This document shows, in pieces, positions 30,818-42,186 of a stretch of 64,000 nucleotides of DNA (its first letter is position 1; each line of letters begins with the position of its first letter). The translations under genes and the position numbers were made by a program. Below the pieces are notes generated by a model. It worked only from the letters and a program-made list of their open reading frames with translations. It did not search any database and had not been told where the DNA came from. The stretch comes from Methanobrevibacter wolinii SH (GTDB taxonomy: Archaea; Methanobacteriota; Methanobacteria; Methanobacteriales; Methanobacteriaceae). The stretch spans positions 264,522-328,521 of the forward strand of contig NZ_KK211375.1 in assembly GCF_000621965.1 (NCBI RefSeq), in the 5' to 3' direction.

Positions 30818-31249
30818 GTGTCTATTAAATTTAATTCTAATGAGATTAGATATATTGCATTATTTGAAAATATGACTGGTGCAATGGTTAAAGATTGTAT
30901 CATTGATGAAGATAATGCAAAAGTTACTTTTGTTGTTAAAAATGGAGATATGGGTTTAGCAATTGGTAAAGGTGGAAGTACTGTAAATAAAGTTAAAAGA
31001 GCAGTAGATAAAGGTGTTGAAATCGTTGAATATTCTGACGATCCAACTGTATTTATTAAAAATCTTCTTTCTCCCGCAGAACTTCAATCTATTAAAGTTA
31101 CTAGAAAAGAATCTGGAGATATTGTTGCTACTGTTACTGCAGACAATACTAATAAACGTATTGCTATTGGTAAAGGCGGAGTAAATATCGAAAGAGCTAA
31201 ACTTTTAGCAAATAGGCAACATAATATTAGTAATATTATTTTAAAATAA
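30818..31249 (+). CDS. nusA: transcription elongation factor NusA-like, two KH domains
   Basis: The 143-aa archaeal NusA lacks the N- and C-terminal domains of the bacterial factor and consists of two KH RNA-binding domains with GXXG loops (GKGG, in LAIGKGGSTVNKVKRA and IAIGKGGVNIERAKLL). It starts at GTG 30818, six bases after the rpl30e stop, with only a weak GGGG ribosome binding site, so it is probably coupled to rpl30e. A terminator-like hairpin follows at 31302-31324. Confidence 0.93.
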   Translation: MSIKFNSNEIRYIALFENMTGAMVKDCIIDEDNAKVTFVVKNGDMGLAIGKGGSTVNKVKRAVDKGVEIVEYSDDPTVFIKNLLSPAELQSIKVTRKESGDIVATVTADNTNKRIAIGKGGVNIERAKLLANRQHNISNIILK

Positions 31250-31301
31250 GCTAAATTATTAATTTTAATATAGTATTTTTATATTTTGTTATCTTTTATA
31301 A

Positions 31302-31324
31302 AAAAAGGAATTTCTTTCCTTTTT
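31302..31324 (+). terminator. hairpin with T-tract after nusA
   Basis: Nine-base arms AAAAAGGAA (31302-31310) and TTCCTTTTT (31316-31324) around a 5-nt loop. The downstream arm itself ends in Ts. Confidence 0.65.
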
Positions 31325-31998
31325 CCATCATTTTTTATTTTTTTTATTTTTACTTTATTTAAATTATTTAAATTATTTAAATTTATTTTTCTTTAAAATG
31401 AATTGTTTTAGAGATAATTAAATTTTTAAACATATTTTAATAAAACATTATTTTATTAATTTTTTATTTTAAATTTATATTTTATCAAATTGTTTAGATA
31501 TTGATAATTTTATATCGTTTATTAGTAAATTTATTTAAGTATTTTGATAAATTAAATATTGAATTTAATTTTTATTTAAAAATTTTGAATTCATTATTTT
31601 AATTGCTATTTTTTATTATAAACATTACATTTATATGTAATTATTAACATAATTTATACTAATAGATATTGCTAAAATTTAGCTATGTTGTTTTTTCCTT
31701 AAATCTTTTATTTTTAATTTTAAGGATTATTTTATTAGATTTAACATAGGATATATAGTTATCGTGTGCCTTTTTACTATATGTTATTTTATTTTATTCA
31801 TTAGCATTATCTACAGATAAATATCATATATTATTAATTTTTAATGATTATTTGTCGTATTTTATGATGATTCTATTTTGATTAAAAATTTAGATTGCAT
31901 TATAAAATCATCAGTATAATGTAAATCGCAGCGGTGGATTTTTAATTTCAATAGTTTATTCTATTAATTATTTACAAAAAATTTAAAGAGGAAATATA
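31325..31998 (+). promoter_or_regulatory. promoter and long structured leader of rps12
   Basis: The first half is plain AT-rich spacer. A TATA-like TTTATATG lies at 31630-31637 after the BRE-like ACATTAC. A transcript from ~31657 would have a leader of about 340 nt. Stems in it: TCCTTAAA/TTTAAGGA (31696-31703, 31719-31726); ATATAGT/ACTATAT (31753-31759, 31776-31782); and TTGCATTATA with TATAATGTAA (31895-31904, 31915-31924, one G-T pair). The unusually G/C-containing patch ATCGCAGCGGTGGA follows at 31925-31938. No open frame explains this complexity. Confidence 0.45.
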
Positions 31999-32424
31999 AT
32001 GCCAGGACTTTTCGCAGCAGGTAAACTTAAAAAAAATAGACAAAATTTTAAGTGGAAAGATGTAGATTATAAAAGGAAAGCATTACGTTTAGATGTTAAA
32101 GCTGATCCTCTCGAAGGAGCTCCTCAAGCTAGGGGAATTGTCATCGAAAAAGTAGGTATCGAAGCAAAACAGCCTAACTCTGCTATTCGTAAATGTGTAC
32201 GTGTTCAATTAATTAAAAATGGTAAACAATTAACCGCTTTTGCACCAGGTGATGGAGCAATTGGATTTATTGATGAACATGATGAAGTAATGATTGAAGG
32301 AATTGGAGGACCATCTGGAAGATCTATGGGTGATATTCCTGGAGTCCGTTGGAAAGTATCCAAAGTTAATAATGTAGCTTTATCTGAAATGGTTTCAGGT
32401 AAAATTGAAAAACCTGTAAGGTGA
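31999..32424 (+). CDS. rps12: ribosomal protein uS12
   Basis: The 141-aa small-subunit protein forms part of the decoding centre. The conserved [20 protein letters not shown] and the [13 protein letters not shown] region are present. The ribosome binding site GAGGA precedes ATG 31999. Its last codons overlap the ribosome binding site of rps7. It begins the translation half of the macro-operon (rps12, rps7, EF-2, EF-1alpha, rps10). Confidence 0.97.
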   Translation: MPGLFAAGKLKKNRQNFKWKDVDYKRKALRLDVKADPLEGAPQARGIVIEKVGIEAKQPNSAIRKCVRVQLIKNGKQLTAFAPGDGAIGFIDEHDEVMIEGIGGPSGRSMGDIPGVRWKVSKVNNVALSEMVSGKIEKPVR

Positions 32425-32429
32425 TTATT

Positions 32430-32990
32430 GTGTCTAATTTATTATTTGATAAATGGGATTTATCTGAAGTTGAAGTAAGTGACTTAGGTTTAGTTAGATA
32501 CATCTGTTTAGATGAAACTATTCCTCACACCTCAGGTAGACATGTAAAAAGACAATTTGCAAAATCCAAAGTTTCTATTGTTGAAAGATTAATGAACAAA
32601 ATTATGAAAACTTCTATTAACTCTGGTAAAAAAAATAAAGCATATTCTATTGTTGATGAAGCTTTAGATATTATTCATGATAAAACTAAAAAGAATCCGG
32701 TTCAAATTTTAGTTACTGCAGTAGAAAATACTGCACCTCGTGAAGAAACTACTCGTATTAAATATGGTGGTGTAGGATACCAAGTTCCTGTAGATATTTC
32801 TCCACAAAGAAGGGTAGATTTATCTTTAGGTTTTATTACAAGAGGAACTTACCAATCTGCATTTAAAAATAGAAAATCAGCAGGTCAATGTTTAGCAGAT
32901 GAATTACTCCTTGCATCTAATGAAGATTCAAGAAGCTTTGCTTTACAGAAAAAAGAAGAAAAAGAAAGAGTAGCTAAAGCAGCTCACTAG
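32430..32990 (+). CDS. rps7: ribosomal protein uS7
   Basis: I choose GTG 32430 (186 aa, MSNLLFDKWDLSE): the GTG at 32421 lies inside the ribosome binding site AAGGTGAT (32418-32425), which overlaps the rps12 stop. The family motifs KSKVSIVERLMNKIMKTS, TKKNPVQILVTAVENTAPRE and VPVDISPQRRVDLSLG are present. It binds the 3' major domain of 16S rRNA. EF-2 follows 71 bp later. Confidence 0.96.
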   Translation: MSNLLFDKWDLSEVEVSDLGLVRYICLDETIPHTSGRHVKRQFAKSKVSIVERLMNKIMKTSINSGKKNKAYSIVDEALDIIHDKTKKNPVQILVTAVENTAPREETTRIKYGGVGYQVPVDISPQRRVDLSLGFITRGTYQSAFKNRKSAGQCLADELLLASNEDSRSFALQKKEEKERVAKAAH

Positions 32991-33061
32991 GCTTATGGCC
33001 TAATTTAGTTTGAAGTTAATATGACTTTTAAACTATTTTTTATGTTTTATAGGTGATTATT

Positions 33062-35254
33062 TTGAGTAGACGTTCAAAAATGATTGAAAAAATTAAGGAG
33101 TTAATGTATAAACCTGATCAAATTAGAAACATTGGTATTGTTGCACATATTGATCATGGTAAAACAACTTTATCTGATAACCTTTTAGCAGGTGCGGGAA
33201 TGATTTCTGAAGATCTTGCTGGAGATCAAAGGTTTTTAGATTTCGATGAACAGGAACAAGCTCGTGGTATTACTATTGATGCAGCAAACGTATCTATGGT
33301 TCACAAATTTAAAGGTGAAGAATACTTAATCAACTTAATCGATACTCCTGGACACGTTGATTTCGGTGGAGACGTAACTCGTGCTATGAGAGCAGTAGAT
33401 GGTTCTGTTGTAGTTGTTTGTGCTGTAGAAGGTATCATGCCACAAACTGAAACTGTACTTAGACAATCTTTAAAAGAACATGTTAAACCTGTTTTATTTA
33501 TTAATAAAGTTGATAGATTAATCAATGAATTAAAATTAACTCCTGAAGAGTTACAAAATAGGTTTATTAAAATCATTATGGAAGCTAATAAATTAGTTAA
33601 AAATATGGCTCCTGAAGATAAAAAAGATGATTGGAAATTTGATGTAGCTGATGGTAGTGTAGCTTTCGGTTCAGCATATCATAATTGGGCTATTAATGTT
33701 CCTATGATGCAAAAAACTGGAATTACTTTTAAAGATATTATTGATTACTGTAATGCAGATAATCAAAAAGAGTTAGCTCAGAAAGTACCTATTTCTGAAG
33801 TATTATTAAGTATGGTAGTAGAACACTTACCTTCCCCTAAAGAATCACAAGCTTACAGGGTTCCTTACATCTGGGATGGTGACATTGACAGTCCTGAAGG
33901 ACAATCAATGATTAACTGTGATCCTGATGGACCTCTTGCAGTAATGGTTACTAACGTTTCAGTTGATAAACATGCAGGAGAAATTGCTACTGGAAGAGTA
34001 TACGGTGGTCAAATTCAAAAAGGTACTGAAGTATATCTTGTTGGTTCTCACAGTAAAAGTAGAGTACAACAAGTTGGTGTTTACTTCGGTCCTGAAAGAG
34101 TTAACACAGATTCTGTTCCTGTAGGTAATATTGTATATATTGCAGGTGCTCGTGGAGCTATTGCTGGAGAAACTATTTGTTCACCTGATAATCACATTAA
34201 AGAATTCGAAGGATTAGATCATATTTCTGAACCAGTAGTTACTGTTGCAGTTGAAGCTAAAAACACTAAAGATTTACCAAAATTAATTGAAGTATTAAGA
34301 CAAGTAGCTAAAGAAGATCCAACCATTCATGTAGAAATTAATGAAGAAACTGGAGAACACTTAGTATCTGGTATGGGAGAACTTCACTTAGAAGTTATTT
34401 CTTATAGAATTAATGAGAAAGGTGTAGAGATCACTACTTCTGAACCTATTGTTGTATACAGAGAAACTGTTGGTGGAACTGCTGGGCCTGTTGAAGGAAA
34501 ATCCCCTAACAAACATAACCGATTCTACATTGAAGTGGAACCTATGGAACCTGAATTATTCGCAGCTTACCAAAAAGGTGAACTTAAAGAAGGTAAAGTT
34601 AAAGGTAAAGAAGCTGCTAATGAATTCATGGAATATGGTTTAAATAAAGATGAAGCTAGAAGAGTATGGGATGTATACAGTAAAAGTATGTTTATCAACA
34701 TGACTCGTGGTATCCAATACTTGGATGAAGTTAAAGAATTATTAATAGAAGGATTCGAATCTGCTATGGATCAAGGACCTATTGCAAATGAAATTTGTAT
34801 GGGATTAAAATTCAAATTAGTTGATGCAAAACTTCACGAAGATGCAGTTCACAGAGGACCTGCACAAGTATTACCAGCTATCAGAAAAGCTATTTATGGA
34901 GCTATCATGTTAGCTAAACCTGCTTTACTTGAACCTATGCAAAAAGTATTCATTAATGTTCCACAAGATTATATGGGATCTTGTACTCGTGAAGTACAAA
35001 ACAGAAGAGGTACTATTGTAAATATGGGCCAACATAATGATATGGTTACTATTGAATCTAAAGTACCTGTAGCTGAAATGTTTGGATTTGCTGGAGATAT
35101 TCGTTCAGCTGCTGAAGGTAGATGTTTATGGTCTACTGAAAACGCTGGTTTTGAAAGATTACCTCATGAATTACAAAGTAAAATTATTAGAGAAATCAGA
35201 GAAAGAAAAGGTTTATCACCAGAACCATATGGTCCAGAACATTACTTAGAATAG
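33062..35254 (+). CDS. fusA: translation elongation factor aEF-2
   Basis: The start is TTG 33062 (730 aa, [13 protein letters not shown]), because GGTGAT at 33052-33057 serves as ribosome binding site and the earlier GTG at 33053 lies inside it. The GTPase motifs are [10 protein letters not shown] (G1), DTPGHVDFG (G3) and NKVDRL (G4), with the [10 protein letters not shown] effector region. The domain IV tip reads [15 protein letters not shown], where the His before RGPAQ is the expected diphthamide position. Length fits archaeal EF-2. It drives translocation on the ribosome. Confidence 0.97.
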   Translation: MSRRSKMIEKIKELMYKPDQIRNIGIVAHIDHGKTTLSDNLLAGAGMISEDLAGDQRFLDFDEQEQARGITIDAANVSMVHKFKGEEYLINLIDTPGHVDFGGDVTRAMRAVDGSVVVVCAVEGIMPQTETVLRQSLKEHVKPVLFINKVDRLINELKLTPEELQNRFIKIIMEANKLVKNMAPEDKKDDWKFDVADGSVAFGSAYHNWAINVPMMQKTGITFKDIIDYCNADNQKELAQKVPISEVLLSMVVEHLPSPKESQAYRVPYIWDGDIDSPEGQSMINCDPDGPLAVMVTNVSVDKHAGEIATGRVYGGQIQKGTEVYLVGSHSKSRVQQVGVYFGPERVNTDSVPVGNIVYIAGARGAIAGETICSPDNHIKEFEGLDHISEPVVTVAVEAKNTKDLPKLIEVLRQVAKEDPTIHVEINEETGEHLVSGMGELHLEVISYRINEKGVEITTSEPIVVYRETVGGTAGPVEGKSPNKHNRFYIEVEPMEPELFAAYQKGELKEGKVKGKEAANEFMEYGLNKDEARRVWDVYSKSMFINMTRGIQYLDEVKELLIEGFESAMDQGPIANEICMGLKFKLVDAKLHEDAVHRGPAQVLPAIRKAIYGAIMLAKPALLEPMQKVFINVPQDYMGSCTREVQNRRGTIVNMGQHNDMVTIESKVPVAEMFGFAGDIRSAAEGRCLWSTENAGFERLPHELQSKIIREIRERKGLSPEPYGPEHYLE

Positions 35255-35535
35255 ATAATAAAATTTAAAACTTTAATTTAACTTGTTTAAGTTAATAAAA
35301 TTAATATAAATTATAAATATTTAGAAAATTTTTCTATTTTTTATAATTTTATTTTTTTCAAATATTATAAAAAAATACTTAAAAATCTTATAAAAATCAT
35401 TATGTTTTTATATTTGAAAGTATAATTTTTAATTATGCTATATTAATAAGCTCAACCTTAAACTTATATTATGTATGCTTATATTAATATGCGAAAAAAT
35501 GATGATTATAGAATATATATTGGAGGTCAATTAAA
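35255..35535 (+). promoter_or_regulatory. spacer with probable EF-1alpha promoter
   Basis: The spacer is AT-rich. A TATA-like TTTTTATATTTG lies at 35405-35416 and a second candidate, CTTATATTA, just upstream of 35500. The ribosome binding site GGAGGT precedes ATG 35536. No gene was seen. Confidence 0.45.
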
Positions 35536-36777
<1,242 letters not shown>

Positions 36778-36802
36778 ATTTAATAGTTAACTTTTAAGTC
36801 TT

Positions 36803-36837
36803 TAAATTAGGTTATTTTAACCTAATTTATTTTTTTT
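36803..36837 (+). terminator. strong hairpin with T8 after EF-1alpha
   Basis: Perfect 12-bp arms TAAATTAGGTTA (36803-36814) and TAACCTAATTTA (36818-36829) around a 3-nt loop are followed by eight Ts. Confidence 0.8.
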
Positions 36838-36932
36838 GAAAATTTTCTAAATTTTAAATTAAATAGTTTATTTTTTCTTAAAAGTTTTTTTATTAATTTA
36901 TTTTTTCGTTTTATTTTTTTGGAGGAAAATTA

Positions 36933-37241
36933 ATGAGTCAAGCAAGAATTAAACTTACTGGTACTGACCCAGAAAAACTTGCATATGTTTGTGATCAAAT
37001 TAAAAAAATTGCTGAAAGAACTGGTGTAAATATATCTGGTCCTATTCCACTTCCAACTAAAAAATTAGTAGTTCCTACAAGAAAATCTCCTGATGGAGAA
37101 GGAAAAGCTTCTTGGGAAAGATGGGAACTTCGTATTCATAAACGTTTAGTCAGTATTGGTGCTGATGAAAGGGCTATGAGACAAGTTATGAAAGTCAATG
37201 TACCTGATAATGTAAGTATTGAAATTGAGCTTAAAAGCTAA
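36933..37241 (+). CDS. rps10: ribosomal protein uS10
   Basis: The 102-aa protein carries the S10 motifs [42 protein letters not shown] and the [20 protein letters not shown] segment. It follows EF-1alpha as in other archaea but after a strong terminator, so it probably has its own promoter in the TTTTTTATTAATTT stretch. The ribosome binding site GGAGG precedes ATG 36933. Confidence 0.97.
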   Translation: MSQARIKLTGTDPEKLAYVCDQIKKIAERTGVNISGPIPLPTKKLVVPTRKSPDGEGKASWERWELRIHKRLVSIGADERAMRQVMKVNVPDNVSIEIELKS

Positions 37242-37298
37242 TTAAATTATTTTTTATTTTCAATATTTTTATAATTAAAATATTGAAATTAATTAGCT
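37236..37298 (+). terminator. nested hairpins after rps10
   Basis: The outer arms AGCTAATT (37236-37243, containing the stop codon) and AATTAGCT (37291-37298) enclose an inner stem TTTCAATATTTT (37258-37269) with AAAATATTGAAA (37277-37288). T-tracts lie between and after. Confidence 0.6.
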
Positions 37299-37416
37299 CT
37301 TCTTAAGCTATTTTTTTATTAATATTATTAAAATTAGTTAAATTTTTATAGTATATTTAACAAAATAATATAATGTTGTAATTATTTATTACATATTATT
37401 ACTTGTTTTTTAAAGT

Positions 37417-37500
37417 GCCGAGATAGTCTAGTCTGGTAAGGCGCAGGACTTGAAATCCTGTGGAGCTTTCTCCGCCTGGGTTCAAATCCCAGTCTCGGCG
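37417..37500 (+). tRNA. tRNA-Ser (anticodon TGA)
   Basis: Acceptor GCCGAGA pairs with TCTCGGC, discriminator G. Anticodon stem CAGGA/TCCTG around CTTGAAA contains TGA. The long variable arm (TGGAGCTTTCTCCG) is characteristic of class II tRNAs. T arm CTGGGTTCAAATCCCAG is intact. Confidence 0.94.
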
Positions 37501-37785
37501 TAACTTTATATTTTTTATAATATAAATTCTTTTTAGTTTTTTTTAAAAAAAGTTTTTTTATATAATTCTAATTGTTTTTTTTAGTTTTTTAAAAGAAGTT
37601 TTTTATCTTTTTAATTTTTTTTAGGATTTTTTATCTTTTTTATCTTTTTAGTTTTATTTTTTTTTAAAGAATTTTTATATTTTTTATTTTTTTAGTTTAT
37701 TTTTAAAAAAAAGTTTTTTTTATCCGTTTTAATAGTTTTTTGATTTTTTATATCCTGCTGAATTATTTTTGTATTTTAATAATTT
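37501..37785. other. T-rich spacer between tRNA-Ser and cobK
   Basis: The plus strand is a chain of T-tracts separated by short AGTT, ATCT or AAAG breaks, typical of the U-rich 3' ends seen elsewhere in this window. It lies between converging units. No gene or RNA was seen. Confidence 0.5.
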
Positions 37786-38613
37786 TTAGTTTTTGTTTTC
37801 TAATATTTTATTTAGTTCTTTTTCAAATTCATTTATAGATTTAACACTAGTTTTATTTTTTAGTCCAGGAATTATTGGTCTATCTACAATAATAACATCA
37901 ATACCTAAATTATTTGCAGCATATATTTTTTCTTTAAATCCACCAGTATCTCCACTTTCTTTAGTTGTAATTACTTTAGCATTTATTTTTTTAAATAAAT
38001 CTTCGTTTTCTTTAATATGGATTTTTTTATCTTTATTTTTACTTGCTGTCATTGGAAATATATGATCTTTTAATATTCCAAGACTTTTACATTTATCAAG
38101 GGATGATTTAACTGCTAAAACTCTTATGTAAAAATTTTCATTAGAAACATATTTTATTACTTCACTGGCAGTGTTTATTCCTCCAAGATGTAAAATATTA
38201 AGATTATTAAAATTGTTTTTTATTAGTTTTCCTCCTTCATTAAATGATTTTACATGATGGATTTTATTTAGATTAATATTTTTCATAGAATTAATATCTA
38301 CAGATTCTCTTTCAAATCTAATAAATGGCATGTTTAATTTATCAATTATTTCAGATATTGTTTGACTTATATGTTCTGCAAATGGATGTGTTGCATCAAT
38401 AACTATGTCTATATTATAATCTTTTAAAACATTTAAAATATCTTCTTTAGGAAGAGGTTTTGCTATTACAATATCACTTCCTGCTTCTTTTGCAATCTTT
38501 GATCCATAACTTGTTGTGGTACTTGTAATGATTCTTAAATCATTATACTTAGATTTAATAAATTTTATTATTTCAATTGATTCTGCAGTTCCACCTATTA
38601 TGAAGATATTCAT
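37786..38613 (-). CDS. cobK: precorrin-6A / cobalt-precorrin-6A reductase
   Basis: The 275-aa enzyme reduces the macrocycle during corrin-ring synthesis (CobK/CbiJ). It starts with the nucleotide-binding IFIIGGTAESIEI and has the family motifs DATHPFAEHIS (residues ~74-84), IRFERE and TKESGDTGGFKEKI. Its product feeds the cobamide needed by MtaC and by methyl-H4MPT methyltransferase. The ribosome binding site AGGAG lies before the ATG on the minus strand. It stands alone. CbiJ is the cobalt-dependent name; archaea are expected to use the anaerobic route. Confidence 0.9.
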   Translation of the reverse strand: MNIFIIGGTAESIEIIKFIKSKYNDLRIITSTTTSYGSKIAKEAGSDIVIAKPLPKEDILNVLKDYNIDIVIDATHPFAEHISQTISEIIDKLNMPFIRFERESVDINSMKNINLNKIHHVKSFNEGGKLIKNNFNNLNILHLGGINTASEVIKYVSNENFYIRVLAVKSSLDKCKSLGILKDHIFPMTASKNKDKKIHIKENEDLFKKINAKVITTKESGDTGGFKEKIYAANNLGIDVIIVDRPIIPGLKNKTSVKSINEFEKELNKILENKN

Positions 38614-38767
38614 CTTGTTTTTCTCCTATTTATTTTATAGTTTTATCAATAATTTTAATGTTTTACTAATTTATTATTATTTAAATTTTTATTATTTTAT
38701 TTTAATTAATTTGTTTTAATATCTTATTATTATTTTAATAATTAGATGTATATTTGCTTAATATTTT

Positions 38768-39163
38768 TTATATTTTTGGATTGTATATATAAAAACTTGC
38801 TTTTTTATAATTTTTTAATTTCATTATTTTAAGTTTTGTATTTAAATTTTCACCTGTTAATGGTTTAATAAGCAGTGTACAATTTAATTTTTTTGCTAAA
38901 TCTAAAATATAAGGTTGTAATTCATTTGGTGGTCTAATTGAATATAATAAATCAATATCTTTATAAAGTTTGTAATTAGGATTTGTTAAATCATCTTTTA
39001 TAATATCCTCTCTTGAAGGATTAATATCTGTTTTAATTAAATTAATATTTTCAAAACTTTCTAAATATGAACTTACATCATAAAAATGACCTATTGCTAA
39101 TTCAGCAATATTTGATTTTTTAGGTTTATAATTTAAAATATATTCTCCGAAGTCATCCCACAT
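38768..39163 (-). CDS. UPF0146 family protein
   Basis: The 131-aa protein resembles the archaeal UPF0146 family, small Rossmann-like proteins with a methyltransferase-like fold: AELAIGHFYDVSSYLE in place of a glycine-rich loop, then KTDINP, DDLTNPNYKLYKDIDLLYSIRPP and ELQPYILDLAKKLNC. No biochemical function is established as far as I know. The ribosome binding site GGAG precedes the ATG. It follows the orientation of cobK but is separated by 154 bp. Confidence 0.75.
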   Translation of the reverse strand: MWDDFGEYILNYKPKKSNIAELAIGHFYDVSSYLESFENINLIKTDINPSREDIIKDDLTNPNYKLYKDIDLLYSIRPPNELQPYILDLAKKLNCTLLIKPLTGENLNTKLKIMKLKNYKKASFYIYNPKI

Positions 39164-39338
39164 TTTTTATTCTCCATTATTTCTTTAGATAAAAACATGT
39201 TTTTTTAATTGATTTAGGATTTTTAATAATTTTCTAATTATATCTATATTATTTTTTTCTAATTATATTTTGGATTTATATTATTATTGCGAAAGTTTTT
39301 AATATTGTTTTTACTATAATTATCTAATTGTGTTTATT

Positions 39339-39791
39339 ATGATTATTAGAAAGTTTCAAGAAAAAGATCTAAAAAGGGTTCATGAAATTGAAAAAATGTC
39401 CTTTGAAACTTCTTATGGAGTTGACATGATTTTAAAACTCTTTAAAATGGGTACTGGTTTTCTTGTTTCAGAAGATAATAATGGTTATGTTACAGGTTAT
39501 GTCATTTTTTGGATTAAAGAAGAAAATCAAGGACATATAATTTCAATTGCTGTAGATGAAAATTTTAGAAATACTGGTATTGGCACTCAATTATTGTATA
39601 GAGCAATTCTTATATTACGTACCTGTGGTCTTGAACAAGTTAATCTTGAAGTTAATGCTAATCATTTAAATGTTGTTGAATTTTATAAGAATTTTGGATT
39701 TGTAATAGATAGAAAAGTACCTCATTATTATGAAAATGATGCTCCTGCTTATGTAATGTATTATAAATTTAAAGATAATTTAAATTCTTAA
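39339..39791 (+). CDS. rimI: ribosomal-protein-alanine N-acetyltransferase (RimI/Naa10-like)
   Basis: The 150-aa GNAT enzyme acetylates protein N-termini. I place the start at ATG 39339 (MIIRKFQEKDLKRV) rather than the GTG at 39330. Motifs: HIISIAVDENFRNTGIGTQLL (acetyl-CoA loop), LEVNANHLNVVEFYKNFGF, and a C-terminal HYYENDAPAYVMYYK typical of archaeal Ard1/RimI. There is no clear ribosome binding site. A TATA-like TTTTTAATA lies ~35-40 bp before the ATG, so the message may be nearly leaderless. Confidence 0.88.
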   Translation: MIIRKFQEKDLKRVHEIEKMSFETSYGVDMILKLFKMGTGFLVSEDNNGYVTGYVIFWIKEENQGHIISIAVDENFRNTGIGTQLLYRAILILRTCGLEQVNLEVNANHLNVVEFYKNFGFVIDRKVPHYYENDAPAYVMYYKFKDNLNS

Positions 39792-39873
39792 TTATTAATT
39801 TATTTTAATTAATATTTTTAGTTAAATTTAGAATTTATTAATTAAATTTAGTATATCTTTTTTTTTAAAATTA

Positions 39874-39936
39874 GTTAGAATAAGTTTTTTTAGTTTATTT
39901 TTTGGGTTTTTTTTTTTGTTAGAATAAGTTTTTTTA
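39874..39936. repeat. 19-bp direct repeat in the convergent rimI spacer
   Basis: GTTAGAATAAGTTTTTTTA occurs at 39874-39892 and 39918-39936 (period 44). The core TTAGAATAAGT also occurs twice in the pgk-thiE convergent spacer. Confidence 0.75.
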
Positions 39937-40010
39937 TTAAATTTTTATTTTAAAATTTTATTTTAGATATAAATTTTATAAAAATAGATATTGTTAAAAA
40001 TTAAAAAAAT

Positions 40011-40031
40011 AATTGACTTTTTAAGTCAATT
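40011..40031 (-). terminator. hairpin at the 3' end of the zinc-ribbon membrane protein gene
   Basis: Nine-base arms AATTGACTT (40011-40019) and AAGTCAATT (40023-40031) overlap the stop codon. On the minus strand the stem is followed by ATTTTTTTAATTTTT. Confidence 0.65.
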
Positions 40032-40500
40032 AATGTTTATACATGCTCATATTTGTAATTTGAGTCATATTTGAATATTCTTTTTGACCAATTGCAATAA
40101 TTTTATCTATTGTCAATTGTCCAGTTGCAAATAGCATAGCAATAAATAGTATGTAAAATGAAATTATTGCAAGTTGTATTACTCCATGTCTTTTTAAAGA
40201 CATATCTTTACGTGTTATTAAATATATTGCAGGTATTAATCCAAGAATACTTCCAAAAATTGATAGTATATAACCTACTATAATTACAAGATTCATGCCT
40301 GTTGATCTTGGTGGTTTTTGGCTATATTCTATATGTACATTAACTCTTGGATTTTCAGGATTATTTTGTATATTTTGGTTTAATCTATTTGAATTTCTAT
40401 TTTCTTGTTCTTGTTTTGGAAATTCTGTTCCACAGTATATACAAAAGCCATATCCCGTAGTATCAGGTTTTCCACATTTTGGGCATTGTCTAATTACCAT
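40030..40500 (-). CDS. zinc-ribbon protein with two membrane segments
   Basis: The 156-aa protein has an N-terminal double-cysteine zinc ribbon (C6, C9, C20, C23: CPKCG and CIYCG), an Asn/Gln-rich linker (residues ~28-65), and two hydrophobic helices around residues 70-94 and 105-126. The end (SNMTQITNMSMYKH) is polar. The ribosome binding site AGGGG precedes the ATG. Zinc-ribbon-plus-membrane proteins are common in Methanobacteriales and usually unassigned. Two larger zinc-ribbon membrane proteins lie 4-6 kb away. Confidence 0.7.
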   Translation of the reverse strand: MVIRQCPKCGKPDTTGYGFCIYCGTEFPKQEQENRNSNRLNQNIQNNPENPRVNVHIEYSQKPPRSTGMNLVIIVGYILSIFGSILGLIPAIYLITRKDMSLKRHGVIQLAIISFYILFIAMLFATGQLTIDKIIAIGQKEYSNMTQITNMSMYKH

Positions 40501-41000
40501 ATTTTCCCCTAATATTTTTTGTTTGTTTATCCTATATTTTCATAATTAATTATAATCTAAAATTCTATATTTTTTATAATAAATATTTTATTATGTTTTT
40601 AAAAAATTTAATAATAATTTAATTTAATAATAAAAAATTTTAATTTATAAAAATATAAGCTTCATAAAATGTTTAAAGAATTATATAGTTTTAATTTTTT
40701 CGAGATTTTAAACTAAAAATTTAGAGATTTTATATTTTAAATAAGTTTTTTAAGAAATTTATCATAATTAGTATATGGGTTTTTATTTTATGTAGTTTTT
40801 AATTTTTAAAATAGTGTATTTATTGAAATTCTTTAAAATTCCAATTATTTTTAATTTTAGTAAATATTTAACTTATGTTTTTAAATAAATTTTAAAATTT
40901 AGATTAATTTTTTAATTTTAGTAAATATTTAACTTATGTTTTTAAAAATAACTTAATTTCATTAAAATATTAATAAATTAGAAAAAGATGTGTAAGACTA
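40501..41000. repeat. AT-rich spacer with a 38-bp direct repeat (period 61)
   Basis: The unit TTTTTAATTTTAGTAAATAT+ at 40848-40885 recurs identically at 40909-40946, exactly 61 bp apart. The rest of the 500-bp spacer shows no gene. The end holds a stem AAAAAGAT/ATCTTTTT (40982-40989, 41007-41014) that could terminate the minus-strand gene at 41004. Confidence 0.75.
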
Positions 41001-41003
41001 AAT

Positions 41004-41996
41004 TTAATCTTTTTTAGTTTGGTGTTCAACATCTATAGGTTCTTTATCAGAATCTTCATTATCAGTATCAATCCATAATTGTTTTAAATTATCAATTTTA
41101 TGTTGATTTTTAATTTTTAATACATCAACATTAACATGTTTATCTTCAACAATATCTTTAGGCATATCAATTTTAACTTGTTTATTTAAATCACTTGTTG
41201 GGATTTTAATATCAATATCTTTTCTATTAAATAATAATTTCCAGAAACTAATATTACGAAGTTCTTCATTAATTTCATCAACCATATTATTAATATTACT
41301 AGCTACTGCTCTATTTCTTTCAGTGACTTCTCTTTCAGTTTTACTAACTGCATTGTTAATTTTTGCTCTAGTAGTTTTGTTATTTGCATTGATTAAATTA
41401 TTTGTTTCTTCTACAGTATCTAATATTGCATCTTCCATGGTTTGATTAATATTATCAGTAACCTCAAATAATAATTCATTTCTCTCATTAACTTTATTTT
41501 GGAGTTTGTATAATTCTTCATTTTGAGATGCTTTTTGAGGTAAATATTCTTCTTGAACTTCTAAGTTTAAATTATCAATTTTAGTTTTTAAATCATCGAT
41601 TTCTTGATTTTTATTATCTAATTTAGAATGTAAATCTTTATTTTCATTTTCTAATTTGTTTATTTTTTCTGTTAAATTAGATATATCTTCTTTTAAATTA
41701 TTAATTTCAGTATCTTTTTCTTTAGATTTATTAGCTAAATCTTTAAGTTTAAGAATATCTTCATCTTCAGATTCAAATTTATTAATAATCTTTTTGAGAT
41801 TATTAATTTCACTTAACATATTTGCAGAATCTTCTTCTAATTTATTAAATTCATCTAAACCAATAATGGCAACATTATCTCCTTTTTTAAAACCATCATC
41901 CGGAGAAAAAATAGCTAAATTATATTCTTTAACATCCCCATCTAAAGGTATATCCTCAGTTACAGAATGAATACTTTTAGTTATATGTTCAGTCAT
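41004..41996 (-). CDS. large coiled-coil protein of unknown function
   Basis: The 330-aa protein has no signal peptide and no clear membrane segment. Residues ~1-55 form a small domain (YNLAIFSPDDGFKKGDNVAI). Residues ~55-165 are a long heptad-rich coiled coil (LKKIINKFESEDEDILKLK and similar). Residues ~165-245 are a second helical region, and the C-terminal ~85 residues are polar and charged. A short aromatic patch SFWKLLFNRKDIDIKIP lies near residue 250. The ribosome binding site GTGATG precedes the ATG. It is divergent from the small membrane protein at 42187. I do not recognise the family. Confidence 0.6.
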   Translation of the reverse strand: MTEHITKSIHSVTEDIPLDGDVKEYNLAIFSPDDGFKKGDNVAIIGLDEFNKLEEDSANMLSEINNLKKIINKFESEDEDILKLKDLANKSKEKDTEINNLKEDISNLTEKINKLENENKDLHSKLDNKNQEIDDLKTKIDNLNLEVQEEYLPQKASQNEELYKLQNKVNERNELLFEVTDNINQTMEDAILDTVEETNNLINANNKTTRAKINNAVSKTEREVTERNRAVASNINNMVDEINEELRNISFWKLLFNRKDIDIKIPTSDLNKQVKIDMPKDIVEDKHVNVDVLKIKNQHKIDNLKQLWIDTDNEDSDKEPIDVEHQTKKD

Positions 41997-42186
41997 TACA
42001 CATCACTAATATATATTATATGCTATACTATTAAATAAAATTTATTAATATATTATATTATAAATGAATTTTTAATAAAAGATAAATATATGAAATATTA
42101 AATACAAATGATAAAAATAATAAATTAGTTTTAAATTTAATATAAGTATTGAAATTTAACTAAGATTATTATAAAGAGGGTTCCAG

